From positions 1 to 64,000 of the forward strand of contig NZ_MVHE01000025.1 in NCBI RefSeq assembly GCF_002086155.1: a DNA stretch of 64,000 nt. Reading direction: 5' to 3'. The notes beneath the pieces are model-generated. The model ran no database searches and was not told where the DNA came from. It was given only the letters and a program-made list of their open reading frames with translations. Made by a program: the position numbers and the translations under genes. This stretch comes from Mycobacterium angelicum (lineage in GTDB: Bacteria; Actinomycetota; Actinomycetes; Mycobacteriales; Mycobacteriaceae). Positions 7,988 through 16,320 of this stretch are shown piece by piece (the first letter of the stretch is position 1; each line of letters begins with the position of its first letter).

Positions 7988-8731
7988 TTAGTGGCCCATG
8001 CCCATGCCGCCATCGACCGGGATGACCGCGCCGGAGATGTAACTCGCGTCCTCAGAAGCTAAGAAGCTGACCACCCCGGCGACCTCGGCGGCGGTACCGA
8101 CCCGCTTCGCCGGGATGAATTCCAATGCACCCGCCTGAATCCGCTCGTCCAGCGCGCGCGTCATATCCGTGTCGATGTAGCCCGGGGCCACCACATTCGC
8201 GGTCACGTTGACCTTCGACAGTTCGCGGGCGATCGAGCGGGCCATGCCGATCACACCGGCTTTGGACGCCGCATAGTTGGCCTGGTTGCCGATGCCCCAG
8301 CTCCCGGAGACCGAACCGATGAAGATCAATCGGCCGAACTTCTTTCGCTGCATGCTGCGCGATGCCCGCTGAGCCACCCGGAACGCCCCGGTGAGATTGG
8401 CGTCGATGACCTTCTCAAAGCGCTCCTCGGTCATCCGAATGAGGAACGCGTCCGCAGACAGGCCGGCGTTGGACACCAGGACCTCGACCGGCCCCTGGTG
8501 TTCCTCGACCTCTTTGAAGGCGCGATCGACGGCATCGTTGTCGGTGACGTCACACTCGACGCCGAATAGTCCCTCGGGCGCCCCCGATCCGCGGTGCGTG
8601 ACGGCAACCTTGTGGCCGTCGGCGGCCAGCCGCTGCGCGATCGCCAAACCGATCCCCCGGTTTCCGCCGGTGACCAGTACTGAGCGGGAGACGAATGCGG
8701 GTTTGCCGCCATCGGTGGCTGTGTCAGTCAC
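7988..8731 (-). CDS. fabG1: 3-oxoacyl-ACP reductase MabA/FabG1
   Basis: A 247-residue SDR that reduces beta-ketoacyl-ACP with NADPH in FAS-II, first gene of the fabG1-inhA-hemH operon. Visible motifs: cofactor loop TGGNRGIG, NAG at 88-90, and catalytic Ser140, Tyr153 and Lys157 in YAASK. The length equals the M. tuberculosis protein. GTG start at 8731. A short untranslated region resembling the M. tuberculosis operon promoter precedes it. The C-terminus GGMGMGH is typical. Confidence 0.98.
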   Translation of the reverse strand: MTDTATDGGKPAFVSRSVLVTGGNRGIGLAIAQRLAADGHKVAVTHRGSGAPEGLFGVECDVTDNDAVDRAFKEVEEHQGPVEVLVSNAGLSADAFLIRMTEERFEKVIDANLTGAFRVAQRASRSMQRKKFGRLIFIGSVSGSWGIGNQANYAASKAGVIGMARSIARELSKVNVTANVVAPGYIDTDMTRALDERIQAGALEFIPAKRVGTAAEVAGVVSFLASEDASYISGAVIPVDGGMGMGH

Positions 8732-8760
8732 CCCGACAACCTATCGTCTTGGCGCCGCAG
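8732..8760 (-). promoter_or_regulatory. fabG1-inhA promoter and leader
   Basis: The 29 bases upstream of the fabG1 GTG read, on the coding strand, with GACGATAGGTTGTCGGG directly before the start. This is the same sequence I recall upstream of M. tuberculosis fabG1. The base at -15 (window 8746) is C on that strand, the isoniazid-susceptible state; C-15T is the common resistance change there. Confidence 0.65.
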
Positions 8761-8790
8761 CGCCGAAATCGGCTCGCGCTGTTCACTCGC

Positions 8791-8849
8791 GCGAACGTAA
8801 CGTGGCTGCGACATCAGGCTGCCGATTTCGCACTGGCGTTACGCTGGCG
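8791..8849. repeat. 59-bp palindromic element, copy 1 (upstream of DUF559 gene)
   Basis: Imperfect inverted repeat with ends around GAACGTAACG and TGGCGTTACGCT and inner arms CTGCGA and TCGCA. Aligned without gaps to copy 2 (9713-9771), it is the same length and most positions agree. It lies between fabG1 and the DUF559 gene, 34 bp before the ATG. Confidence 0.75.
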
Positions 8850-8882
8850 CGGGCTGTCGGTCGGGGTTGGCACACTTTCGCC

Positions 8883-9722
8883 ATGACTGACCCGTTTCTG
8901 GGCAGCGAGGCCATAGCATCCGGTGCAGTAACCCCCTATGAGCTGCGCAGTCGCTATGTTGCGCTGCATCGGGACGTATACCTGCCGCGCGCCGTCGAGC
9001 TGACGCCGATATTGCGCGCAAAGGCGGGCTGGCTGCGTTCGCGGCGGCGGGGCATCCTCGCTGGCTTCTCCGCCGCTGCCCTACACCGCGCCAAATGGAT
9101 CGACGCGTCGCTGCCCGCGGCGATCATCGACACCAACCGCCGCCCGGCGACCGGCATACAGGTTTGGGAGGAGCGCATCGCCGACGATGAGATCGCCCTG
9201 ATCGACGGCATACGCGTGACCACCCCACCCCGGACCGCGCTTGACCTCGCCAGGCGATGTCAGCTCGGCCTTGCTGTCACTGCTGTCGATGCACTCATGC
9301 AGGCGACCGACCTCAAGCTGGTCGAGGTGGAGCCATTGATGGACCGCTATTCCGGCCGGCGGGGTATGAAGGCCGCTCGAGCCGCCCTCGAATTGGTAGA
9401 CGGCGGGGCGCAGTCGCCGAAGGAAACCTGGCTGCGCCTGCTATTGCGGAAAGCTGGATTTCCCCCGCCGCAGACACAGATCGCGGTACGTAACGAATGG
9501 GGTTGGGTGGAAGCGTATTTGGATATGGGCTGGGAGGACATCAAAGTCGCGGTCGAGTACGACGGCGATCATCATCGGTCCAGTCGCTATCAATACGCAA
9601 AGGACATCCGCCGTCTGGAAAAGCTCGAGGCCATGGGCTGGATCGTCGTCCGGGTCATCGCCGAAGACCACCCGATTGACATCATCCGCCGTGTCCACGA
9701 CGCACGTGCGCGACGAGCGTAA
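8883..9722 (+). CDS. DUF559 (Vsr-like endonuclease fold) protein with AbiEi-like N-terminal half
   Basis: A 279-residue protein. The N-terminal half (MTDPFLGSEAIASGAVTPYE onward, with HRDVYLP) resembles the winged-helix region of AbiEi/DUF559 proteins common in mycobacteria. The C-terminal third (about 190-279) carries the PD-(D/E)XK-type signature VEAYLDMGWEDIKVAVEYDG, followed by DHH, a Lys/Arg helix and GWIVVRVIAED, as in Vsr-like DUF559 domains. Nuclease activity is inferred from fold only. ATG 8883; the open frame further upstream is antisense to fabG1. The gene stands alone, opposite to both neighbours, and is bracketed by two copies of a 59-bp palindrome, one of which contains its stop codon. 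M. tuberculosis has Rv1482c at this position; I am not certain they are homologous. Confidence 0.8.
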   Translation: MTDPFLGSEAIASGAVTPYELRSRYVALHRDVYLPRAVELTPILRAKAGWLRSRRRGILAGFSAAALHRAKWIDASLPAAIIDTNRRPATGIQVWEERIADDEIALIDGIRVTTPPRTALDLARRCQLGLAVTAVDALMQATDLKLVEVEPLMDRYSGRRGMKAARAALELVDGGAQSPKETWLRLLLRKAGFPPPQTQIAVRNEWGWVEAYLDMGWEDIKVAVEYDGDHHRSSRYQYAKDIRRLEKLEAMGWIVVRVIAEDHPIDIIRRVHDARARRA

Positions 9723-9771
9723 CGGTGCTGCGAGAAATCGGGTCGGATGTCGCAGTGGCGTTACGCTCGCC
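9713..9771. repeat. 59-bp palindromic element, copy 2 (overlaps DUF559 stop codon)
   Basis: Imperfect inverted repeat, GAGCGTAACG at one end and GGCGTTACGCTC at the other, with CTGCGA and TCGCA inner arms. It is in the same orientation and of the same length as copy 1. The TAA stop of the DUF559 gene (9720-9722) lies in the left arm. The right end is 8 bp from the stop of the VWA gene, so it could also act as a bidirectional terminator. Confidence 0.75.
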
Positions 9772-9779
9772 GAGCAACG

Positions 9780-10787
9780 CTAGGTCGGCAAGCGGCGGTT
9801 GATCAGCAGCGCCGCCAGACCCGCGAGTGCCAGGATCAGCGCACCGAGCCGCAGCCAGCCCACACTCGCGTCACCCTTGATGGTCTCGTAGCCGATCTGC
9901 TGTTGCAGTGACGCGTAGACGGCTTTCAGCTCCTGCAAGGTGGCCGCGTTGTAGGAATTCCCGCCGGAGAGCTGGGCGACCTTCTTCATCGTCTCGTCGT
10001 CGACGGGCACCGGCTGGCGCTGGTCGTTGATTTCGACGAAGCCGTAGGGGGTGCCGAACGAAATGGTCGAGATCGGCACGCCCTGATCCTTGGCGGTGCG
10101 CGCGGCGGTGTAGGCGCCCTTGGGGTTGTCCGGGTTGGTCGGCATCGTCTCCTTGCCGTCGGAGAACAACACGATGCGCGCCGGCGGCGGTGTGTCGCCG
10201 CCGCCGATGACCGCGCCGACGGTCGCGATGGCCTGCAGAGCGGTGAAAATCGCCTCGCCGGTCGCGGTGCGGTCGGCGAACTGCAGCTTGTCGAGTGCGG
10301 CCTTGGTCGCATCACGATTGGTCGTCGGCGACACCAGCACCGTCGCGGTCCCGGCGTACGCGATGAGGCCGAGGTTGATGCCCGGGGTCAGCTCGTCGGC
10401 AAAACTCTTGGCGGCCTCCTGCGCGGCGGCCATCCGATTGGGCTCGACATCGGTGGCCCGCATCGACTGCGACACGTCGATCACCAGCATCACCACTGCG
10501 CGGTTGCGCGGAATGCGGACGTCGTTCGTGGGTCCGGCCATCGCGATGGTGAACAACACCAGCGCCAGCGTCAACAGGATCGCCGGGATATGCCGCCACC
10601 GCGAGGGGCGCTTGGGCGCCACGCTCTCCAGCAATTCCATGTTGGCGAACCGCAACATGCGTCGTTGCCGGGCGAGCTGCAGCACTACGTAAAGCGCGAT
10701 CAGCCCGGCGACGGCGAAAAGAAACAGAAAGAACCACGAGTGTTCGAAGCCGGACAGCGTCATCGGCCCGAGCAACGGCAACGTCAT
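9780..10787 (-). CDS. VWA-domain membrane protein (BatA-like), Rv1481-like
   Basis: A 335-residue protein. Two N-terminal membrane helices (about 15-40 and 60-80) are followed by a von Willebrand A domain (about 95-290) with an intact metal site: DVSQSM, then Thr and Asp later (SDGKETM), and a C-terminal helix (about 308-330). It corresponds in length and order to Rv1481. Together with moxR1 and the DUF58 protein it forms the MoxR-DUF58-VWA cluster, a putative metal-dependent chaperone or maturation system for envelope proteins. ATG 10787 chosen; a 35-residue extension from 10892 lacks conservation and overlaps the neighbour. Confidence 0.92.
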   Translation of the reverse strand: MTLPLLGPMTLSGFEHSWFFLFLFAVAGLIALYVVLQLARQRRMLRFANMELLESVAPKRPSRWRHIPAILLTLALVLFTIAMAGPTNDVRIPRNRAVVMLVIDVSQSMRATDVEPNRMAAAQEAAKSFADELTPGINLGLIAYAGTATVLVSPTTNRDATKAALDKLQFADRTATGEAIFTALQAIATVGAVIGGGDTPPPARIVLFSDGKETMPTNPDNPKGAYTAARTAKDQGVPISTISFGTPYGFVEINDQRQPVPVDDETMKKVAQLSGGNSYNAATLQELKAVYASLQQQIGYETIKGDASVGWLRLGALILALAGLAALLINRRLPT

Positions 10788-10830
10788 AACAGACCCGTCA
10801 TCCTGTTTGTGCCTGTCCTGTTTGTGTCCG

Positions 10831-11784
10831 TCACCGGCGTCCCGCCATTGCCCCGCGCCGGCGGGATGAGACGAAACGCACGATGTCGCCAATCCAGTCG
10901 CGGTCGGTGCGAAGCGTCATCACCGGCGCCCCGCAACCGCGAATTGTGCGCGCCACGTCGGCACGATGCGCCGCGGCGGCCCTGGCGAAGTCGGTCTGCA
11001 ACTGGGCGTCGATGGTGAATTCGCGAACCGCCCCGGACTCGGCGTCCTGCAGGACCACATCACCGATATCGGGCAATTCGACGTCACGCGGATCGAGCAC
11101 CTCGATGGCCAGCACCTCGTGGCGGGCCGCAATCGCGCGCAGCGGCCGCATCCAGTTGATCGGCCCGAGGAAGTCACTGATGATCACCGCCATCCCGCGA
11201 CGGCGTTCCGGCCGGCGCAGCGCGTCGATGGTGGCCGCCAAGTCGCCACGTACCCCCGTGGGCGCCTTGGGCGTGGTCGCGATGGTGCGCAACATGGTGT
11301 GCACGTGCTCCCGACCGGAACGCGCCGGGACGCGAATGGTGTTGGCGCCGTTGGAAATCAGGGCGCCAAGTCGGTTTCCGCCGCCCACATTGAGGAAGGA
11401 GATGGCCGCCGCGGCCGCCACCGCCAGGTCGCGCTTCTCGCAGACGGCGGTGCCGAAGTCCAGGCTGGCCGACATGTCGACCACCAGCCAGGTCTCCAGC
11501 TCACGGTCGGCGATCATCTGGCGGACATGCGGATGGGTGGTCCGCGCGGTAACCGCCCAGTCCATTCGGCGCACGTCGTCACCGGGCTGGTAGAGGCGCG
11601 ACTCCCCCGGCTCGGAACCCGGGCCCGGAATCAGGCCGAGGTGGTCACCGTGCAGGATGCCGTCCAGCTTGCGGCTGACAGTGAGCTCCAGGGTGCGCAG
11701 CGCCGCCGCGAGCTTCGGGTCGTCGATGGTGCCGCGGAGCATCGACGGCGGATGCACGACGGCCGGGGTCTTAGAATCTGTCAC
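10831..11784 (-). CDS. DUF58 protein, Rv1480-like
   Basis: A 317-residue protein, the same length as Rv1480. It has the DUF58 signature: YQPGDDVRRMDWAVTART near residue 67, followed by LVVDMSASLDFG, the DxSxS metal-site start of a VWA-like fold. DUF58 proteins accompany MoxR AAA+ ATPases. GTG start at 11784 overlaps the moxR1 stop as GTGA, so translation is coupled. Cytoplasmic, no membrane helix seen. In M. tuberculosis this protein belongs to the moxR1 locus next to ripA and ripB. Confidence 0.92.
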   Translation of the reverse strand: MTDSKTPAVVHPPSMLRGTIDDPKLAAALRTLELTVSRKLDGILHGDHLGLIPGPGSEPGESRLYQPGDDVRRMDWAVTARTTHPHVRQMIADRELETWLVVDMSASLDFGTAVCEKRDLAVAAAAAISFLNVGGGNRLGALISNGANTIRVPARSGREHVHTMLRTIATTPKAPTGVRGDLAATIDALRRPERRRGMAVIISDFLGPINWMRPLRAIAARHEVLAIEVLDPRDVELPDIGDVVLQDAESGAVREFTIDAQLQTDFARAAAAHRADVARTIRGCGAPVMTLRTDRDWIGDIVRFVSSRRRGAMAGRR

Positions 11785-12899
11785 CGACCGCCAGCCGCCA
11801 CCGTGGCGCCCTGCATCACCGGAGCCACCGAATGTCCTTGCTGCGGAACGGCATTCACCTGCGGCATGGCGACCGTCTGCAACACCCGGTTGATGACGAT
11901 CTCCGAGGAGATCTCGTCGGCCAGCGCGTCGTAGGTGAGCACCAACCGGTGTCGCAGCACGTCGGGAATGACGTCGATGACGTCCTGCGGGATGACGTAG
12001 TCACGTCCGCGGACCAGCGCGAGCGCCCGGGAAGCCGCGATGATGCCCAGCGAGGCACGCGGCGAGGCGCCGAACGCGATCCAGGCCTTGACGTCGTTCA
12101 TGCCCAGCTGCTCGGGGTGGCGCGTCGCGGTGACGACGCGAACCACATAGTCCACCAGCGCGTGGTGCACGAAGCAATTGGCTGCCACACCCTGCAGCCG
12201 CAGCAGATCGCCGGTGTTGAGGATCTGCTTGGCCTGCGGCGGGGTGACACCCATCCGGTAGATGATCTCCCGCTCCTCTTCGGGCGACGGGTAGCCGACG
12301 TTGATCTTGAACAGGAAGCGGTCGCGCTGGGCTTCCGGCAGCGGGTAGACGCCCTCCTGCTCGATCGGGTTCTGCGTCGCCATCACCAGGAACGGGTTGG
12401 GCAGCGGGAAGGTCTTGCCTCCGATGGAGACGTGCCGCTCGGCCATGACTTCGAGCAGCGCGGACTGCACCTTCGCCGGCGCACGGTTGATCTCGTCGGC
12501 GAGCAGGAAGTTGACCACCACCGGGCCCAGCTCGGTGTCGAACTCCTCCTTACCCTGCCGATAGATGCGAGTTCCGACGATGTCGGTGGGCACCAGGTCG
12601 GGCGTGAACTGGATACGGGCAAACGTCCCGCCGACCACGCGCGCGAAGGTCTCGACCGCCAGCGTCTTGGCGACGCCGGGAACACCTTCCAGCAGCACGT
12701 GCCCCTTGGCGAGCAGGCCGACCAGCATCCGCTCCACCAGCTGGTCCTGGCCCACGATGATCCGCTTTACCTCGAAGATCGCCCGTTCCAGGGTGTGTAC
12801 CTCGGCGGCCAGCCCGTCGGCACCGCCCGACGGTGCCTCATGAGCCGGCGGGCCCGACTGCCCACCCGGACCCGGGTAACCGCCACCTGCTGATGTCAT
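11781..12899 (-). CDS. moxR1: MoxR-family AAA+ ATPase
   Basis: A 372-residue AAA+ protein thought to act as a chaperone for maturation of envelope or metal-dependent complexes. A glycine/proline-rich N-terminus (residues 1-30) precedes the ATPase core: Walker A GVPGVAKT, Walker B LLADEINRAPAKVQSALLEV, sensor region ATQNPIEQEGVYPLPEAQRD, and a C-terminal helical lid with GASPRASLGIIAASRALAL. ATG 12899 gives a length close to M. tuberculosis MoxR1 (about 377). First gene of the moxR1-DUF58-VWA operon, 141 bp downstream of ripB on the same strand. Confidence 0.95.
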   Translation of the reverse strand: MTSAGGGYPGPGGQSGPPAHEAPSGGADGLAAEVHTLERAIFEVKRIIVGQDQLVERMLVGLLAKGHVLLEGVPGVAKTLAVETFARVVGGTFARIQFTPDLVPTDIVGTRIYRQGKEEFDTELGPVVVNFLLADEINRAPAKVQSALLEVMAERHVSIGGKTFPLPNPFLVMATQNPIEQEGVYPLPEAQRDRFLFKINVGYPSPEEEREIIYRMGVTPPQAKQILNTGDLLRLQGVAANCFVHHALVDYVVRVVTATRHPEQLGMNDVKAWIAFGASPRASLGIIAASRALALVRGRDYVIPQDVIDVIPDVLRHRLVLTYDALADEISSEIVINRVLQTVAMPQVNAVPQQGHSVAPVMQGATVAAGGR

Positions 12900-13040
12900 C
12901 AATAACCCTCCACAGCTCATTTGGACACGACTGCCAACACGACAAATGTCACCGGGCAGCGACGTGCCCGGGTTCAACTATTCCAGGCCTGCGGGAATCC
13001 GTCGACGCCGCCATCCCCGCCTGGCAAATCAGACTCAGGG

Positions 13041-13778
13041 TCAGTAGTCGATGATCCGAGTCACGAACGGCGTCATACCGGACTTGCGTACCGGGCTGAT
13101 GGTGACCTTTCCGGCGCTGCCCGACGCCTCCAGCATCTGGCCGTTGCCGAGGTACATGGTGACGTGCTGGCTGCCGTTGGGACCGTAGAAGATGAGGTCG
13201 CCGCGCCTGGCCTGCGCAGGCGGTATGTGCTTGCCGGCGTTGTACTGGTCGCCGGAAAACCGCGGGATCAGCACGCCTACCCCGGCAAATGCGTAGCGCA
13301 TCAGGCCCGAGCAGTCGAAGCCGACGGTGCCCGCACCGGAGTCGACGCCCTTACTGGGACCGTCCAGCGTGCCGCCGCCCCAGGAATACGGCACCCCCAT
13401 CTGCGAGCCGGCCCGCCGGATCACGTACTCGATTGCCTGCCGGCCGTTGGCCCGCGGAATCCGGCTCGGGCTGGTGTTGCCGCCGCCGGGAGCCGCGGCG
13501 GGAGCGCTCGGGCCGCCGAGCCCCAGCCCGCTGAGAAACTGCCGGCCCAGATCGATCGTGGTTTGGGTGGCCTGCGCGGTGGCCTGCAGCGAGGCGTTGG
13601 CGACGGCCAGCGGATCTCCCGGGGCGCCTGCGCTTACGGCGGCGGGCAGGGTGGGGTCCCATTCGCCGGGATCAGCGTCGGCCGGAGCGGCCACAGCGAT
13701 CACGAGCCCGGCTACCAACCCCAGAATCAAGGGAGTGATCCAGGCTAGGTTGATCAGACGAAATCGCTTGTGGCGCAT
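13041..13778 (-). CDS. ripB: Secreted NlpC/P60 peptidoglycan endopeptidase RipB
   Basis: A 245-residue secreted enzyme that cleaves the D-Glu-mDAP bond in peptidoglycan stems. A signal peptide lies at residues 1-35 (basic RHKRFRLINLAW then a hydrophobic run ending in ADADP). A proline/alanine linker follows, and the NlpC/P60 domain fills the C-terminal 140 residues: VDSGAGTVGFDCSGLMRYAF with the catalytic Cys, GDLIFYGPNGSQHVTMYLG with the catalytic His. It lacks the N-terminal coiled coil of RipA. It lies 9 bp after ripA, matching the Rv1477-Rv1478 arrangement. Confidence 0.96.
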   Translation of the reverse strand: MRHKRFRLINLAWITPLILGLVAGLVIAVAAPADADPGEWDPTLPAAVSAGAPGDPLAVANASLQATAQATQTTIDLGRQFLSGLGLGGPSAPAAAPGGGNTSPSRIPRANGRQAIEYVIRRAGSQMGVPYSWGGGTLDGPSKGVDSGAGTVGFDCSGLMRYAFAGVGVLIPRFSGDQYNAGKHIPPAQARRGDLIFYGPNGSQHVTMYLGNGQMLEASGSAGKVTISPVRKSGMTPFVTRIIDY

Positions 13779-13787
13779 AAGACCTCG

Positions 13788-15203
13788 TTAGTACTCGATA
13801 TAGCGGACCACGAAGGGCGTCATGCCGCTGGTGCGCACCGGCGCGGTACGCACTTTCAAACCGATGTCGGGAGCCTCGAGCATCTGGCCGTCGCCGAGGT
13901 AGATCGTCACGTGCTGGCTACCGCCGGGGCCGTAGAAGATGACGTCGCCGCGGCGCATCTGCGACGTTGGGATCTTGCGGCCCAGGTTGTACTGCGAACC
14001 CGAGTAGTGCGGCAGCTTGATGCCCACTCCGGCGAACGAGTACAGAACAAGCCCCGAGCAGTCGAAGCCGGTGATATTGGCCCCGGAGTCGATTCCATGG
14101 CTGGGGCCGGCCGCGTTGCCACCGCCCCAGGAATAAGGAACACCGATCTGGGACATGCCGCGCCGGATCACATACTCGGAAGCCTGCCGCCCGTAAACGC
14201 GTGGAATCCGGCTTGGGGTGGCCGCGGTGGGGGCCGCATTCGTGATGCCGGTGTCGGTGGGCTTGAGGATGCCCAACTGCTGCAGGAAATTGCGCCCCAT
14301 TTGGGCTGTGACCTGCGCCGAGGTCGCCGAATAGCCGAGCACCTGGTTGACCACCGCGATCGGGTCGCCCGGGATGTTGGCGCTGGGGATCTGGGGCAGC
14401 GTAGGGTCCCAGCCGTCCCAGTGCCGGCCGCCGCCCGGGCCCGATCCCGTGTCCCACATGTTTGGCGGCATGCCCTGTCCGCCGGAGGAGGTCCAGGCGA
14501 CGAGTTTGGCCGCTTGGAGTTTGGCTTCGGCCTCGTCGCGCTCGGCAGCCAGTCGGTTGACCTCGTCGCGCTGCTGGTCGAACGTGCGCTGCGTGTCGGT
14601 CAGGGCCGCGACGGCGGCGTCTTGGCTGGACTTCGCATCGGCGGCGGCCTTGTCGGCCTTCTCCTTGGCCAGCCGCGCCGCCGATTCCTTATTCACCTGC
14701 TCGGTCCGGGCCCGCTGCAAATTGGCCATCACCGTCTGCGCGCTGGCGGTCAACGTCCGAGTCGCGGTCGCGGCGGCGATCATGTCGTCGGGACTCTTGG
14801 CGGTGAGATAGCTGTCCGACGGACCGTTCATATAGGTGGCGGCCGCAAACGTGTTGAACCGGCGCTGCGCCGCGGCGATCGCGTCATTGGCGTCCTTGAC
14901 CGAGTGCTGGCTCACCTCGAGCGCGTGCTGGGCCTCGGCCGCGTTCTCCCGCGCGGTCTCGACGGCGACCATGGCCTTGTTGACGCTCTCCTGCTCCGTC
15001 TGCACCGCAGCGCTGAGGTCTTCCAAGCGCTGATTGGCCTTGGCGACATTGGCTATCAGGACGGCCATGGCGTCGGCATTGGGGTCCGCGTGCACCAAAC
15101 CCGGCGTGCCCATCAACAGGGCGATGCTCACCACCGAAGGAATGGCCGGGCGCACGAACCTGGCGGCCGTTCGCGAAGCGGAGCTGCTGCGGGTCCGTCT
15201 CAT
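13788..15203 (-). CDS. ripA: Secreted NlpC/P60 peptidoglycan endopeptidase RipA
   Basis: A 471-residue septal peptidoglycan hydrolase needed for daughter-cell separation in mycobacteria. Signal peptide at about 1-38. A long coiled-coil region (about 45-240, rich in Ala/Glu/Lys heptads) in M. tuberculosis folds back to block the active site as an autoinhibitory segment. A proline-rich linker follows. The C-terminal NlpC/P60 domain (about 335-471) carries catalytic Cys in ITGFDCSGLVLYSF and His in GGSQHVTIYLG. Its catalytic domain is closely similar to that of ripB just downstream, pointing to a tandem duplication. The upstream region contains a perfect 21-bp tandem repeat. Confidence 0.96.
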   Translation of the reverse strand: MRRTRSSSASRTAARFVRPAIPSVVSIALLMGTPGLVHADPNADAMAVLIANVAKANQRLEDLSAAVQTEQESVNKAMVAVETARENAAEAQHALEVSQHSVKDANDAIAAAQRRFNTFAAATYMNGPSDSYLTAKSPDDMIAAATATRTLTASAQTVMANLQRARTEQVNKESAARLAKEKADKAAADAKSSQDAAVAALTDTQRTFDQQRDEVNRLAAERDEAEAKLQAAKLVAWTSSGGQGMPPNMWDTGSGPGGGRHWDGWDPTLPQIPSANIPGDPIAVVNQVLGYSATSAQVTAQMGRNFLQQLGILKPTDTGITNAAPTAATPSRIPRVYGRQASEYVIRRGMSQIGVPYSWGGGNAAGPSHGIDSGANITGFDCSGLVLYSFAGVGIKLPHYSGSQYNLGRKIPTSQMRRGDVIFYGPGGSQHVTIYLGDGQMLEAPDIGLKVRTAPVRTSGMTPFVVRYIEY

Positions 15204-15459
15204 TCGCTCAGGTCTCCTATGGGCTCAAAAATGGACGGACAGCGCCAGTTTTCACCGAAAAGCGCCAAAGGCATCACAAGCATCATTTGCACCGTACGTC
15301 ACAACTGACGCTAAAGAAACGTATGTCACCGCTAAAGAAACGTATGTCACAAAGTGCACCCGGGACGTGCGATGAATGTGACCGAACGGTTATCTAGGGA
15401 GTTTGCCGAAATAGGCGGCAAGCTTGTGCGGCGGCACCAACCTTAGCGGATTTACCTGC
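15204..15459 (-). promoter_or_regulatory. ripA upstream region with repeated GTGAC sites
   Basis: A 256-bp non-coding stretch between ripA and the next gene. It holds a perfect tandem duplication of 21 bp (15309-15329 and 15330-15350), followed by a third related site. On the ripA coding strand this gives GTGACATACG twice, 21 bp apart, then GTGACGTACG. Repeated GTCAC/GTGAC boxes suggest binding of a response regulator. M. tuberculosis ripA is reported to be MtrA-controlled, so MtrA is the natural candidate. No other gene seen here. Confidence 0.55.
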
Positions 15460-16017
15460 TTAGATGCCCGAGCTTGGCTCTTCTGCCGCGACTGTGGCAG
15501 TTCCAGTGGATGTTGCTGGTTGCCTACTGCGCAGCTGCCGGAAGCGGGTGCCGACGGCCGCTGCCAACACACCAATCAGTACGAAAATGGTGAACGCAGT
15601 CCAGGGAAACTCCGGGGTAGTCAACTCATTCAAAAAGTTCTGCGCAGAGTGCACCGCGTTGCCCGTCTTGGAATGGTCCTCGCCCGCTTCCAGCGTGACC
15701 CGCGGGTAGTGCGTGCTGTAGCTGCCGACGTAGCTGGGGCTCAATGCCAGGACGGTGGCGTCGGGATAGTCGGCGCCGACGACGGTGGCGATATCGCGCA
15801 GGGGTGTGTCGTTGGGCGGGTTGTGGTCGAGCAGGACGATCTTGAGGTCGATGCCGTGGTCGTGCGCCTCGTGGACCACGCCGAGCAATCCCGGCACATC
15901 TGCCGGTGGTGCGCTTACGCCGACCGCGGCGACTTGCGACTTGACCGCGTTCATGTCGACGTCTTGCGGAATGTATGCCGGCAGAAACGGAATGATCTGG
16001 GGTTCATGGCCGGTCAT
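15460..16017 (-). CDS. Membrane-anchored conserved protein, Rv1476-like
   Basis: A 185-residue protein (M. tuberculosis Rv1476 is about 186). The first 135 residues form a soluble alpha/beta domain resembling the DUF6676/TPM-like proteins: IPQDVDMNAVKSQV, then DLKIVLLDHNPPNDTPLRDI. A single membrane helix follows (about 140-160, FTIFVLIGVLAAAVGT) and a basic, then serine/threonine-rich cytoplasmic tail. No signal peptide visible. It sits between acn (divergent) and ripA. Function unknown; a lytic-enzyme regulator or envelope role is only suggested by location. Confidence 0.88.
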   Translation of the reverse strand: MTGHEPQIIPFLPAYIPQDVDMNAVKSQVAAVGVSAPPADVPGLLGVVHEAHDHGIDLKIVLLDHNPPNDTPLRDIATVVGADYPDATVLALSPSYVGSYSTHYPRVTLEAGEDHSKTGNAVHSAQNFLNELTTPEFPWTAFTIFVLIGVLAAAVGTRFRQLRSRQPATSTGTATVAAEEPSSGI

Positions 16018-16320
16018 CGCGTCGCTCCTCCAACTGAATTAAGAAGCACCGTACCTGTCGCCCGCGGCGCCGCTTCCGCGACACATACGCCAGGCACACG
16101 ACTCGCCGACGCGGGGGTGCGTAGCTTATGTCTCGGCGCGGCGGCGTGAGATCTGGATTTCGAGGGTTTGCAAGATGCGCTCCTTGGAGAAGACTGACAA
16201 TCTGCGCGTGCCACACAATGCAGGACAAGCGTACTGTTAAAGTGGCTCGCGTATTTGAAGGCAATCGAAGCGCCCGTCGGCACGGCCCGTCGACGGAAGA
16301 ACTTAATCCTGGGAGTTGAT
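16018..16320. promoter_or_regulatory. Divergent Rv1476-like/acn intergenic region
   Basis: A 303-bp region. Its left half contains a 64-bp palindromic repeat (16077-16140). The right half is less GC-rich, with GTACTGTTAAAGT near 16230 as a possible -10 region for acn. CTGGGAG just before the GTG at 16321 is its ribosome binding site. No coding sequence with convincing features is present. Confidence 0.5.
16077..16140. repeat. 64-bp palindromic repeat, copy A
   Basis: Shares CGCGACACATA, GGCACACGAC, CGCCGACGCGGG and CGGCGCG with copy B at 40155-40218, with the same length and no gaps. Imperfect hairpin: left arm CGCGACACATA pairs with the right-hand TATGTCTCGGCGCG. This copy is more diverged within the inner stem than copy B. 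Confidence 0.7.

Noticed and set aside
11832..12893. 353-residue frame antisense to moxR1
   Set aside because: Mirror of the MoxR coding sequence; no independent similarity.
13770..15308. 512-residue plus-strand frame across ripA
   Set aside because: Antisense to ripA, Arg/Gly/His-rich, no domain.
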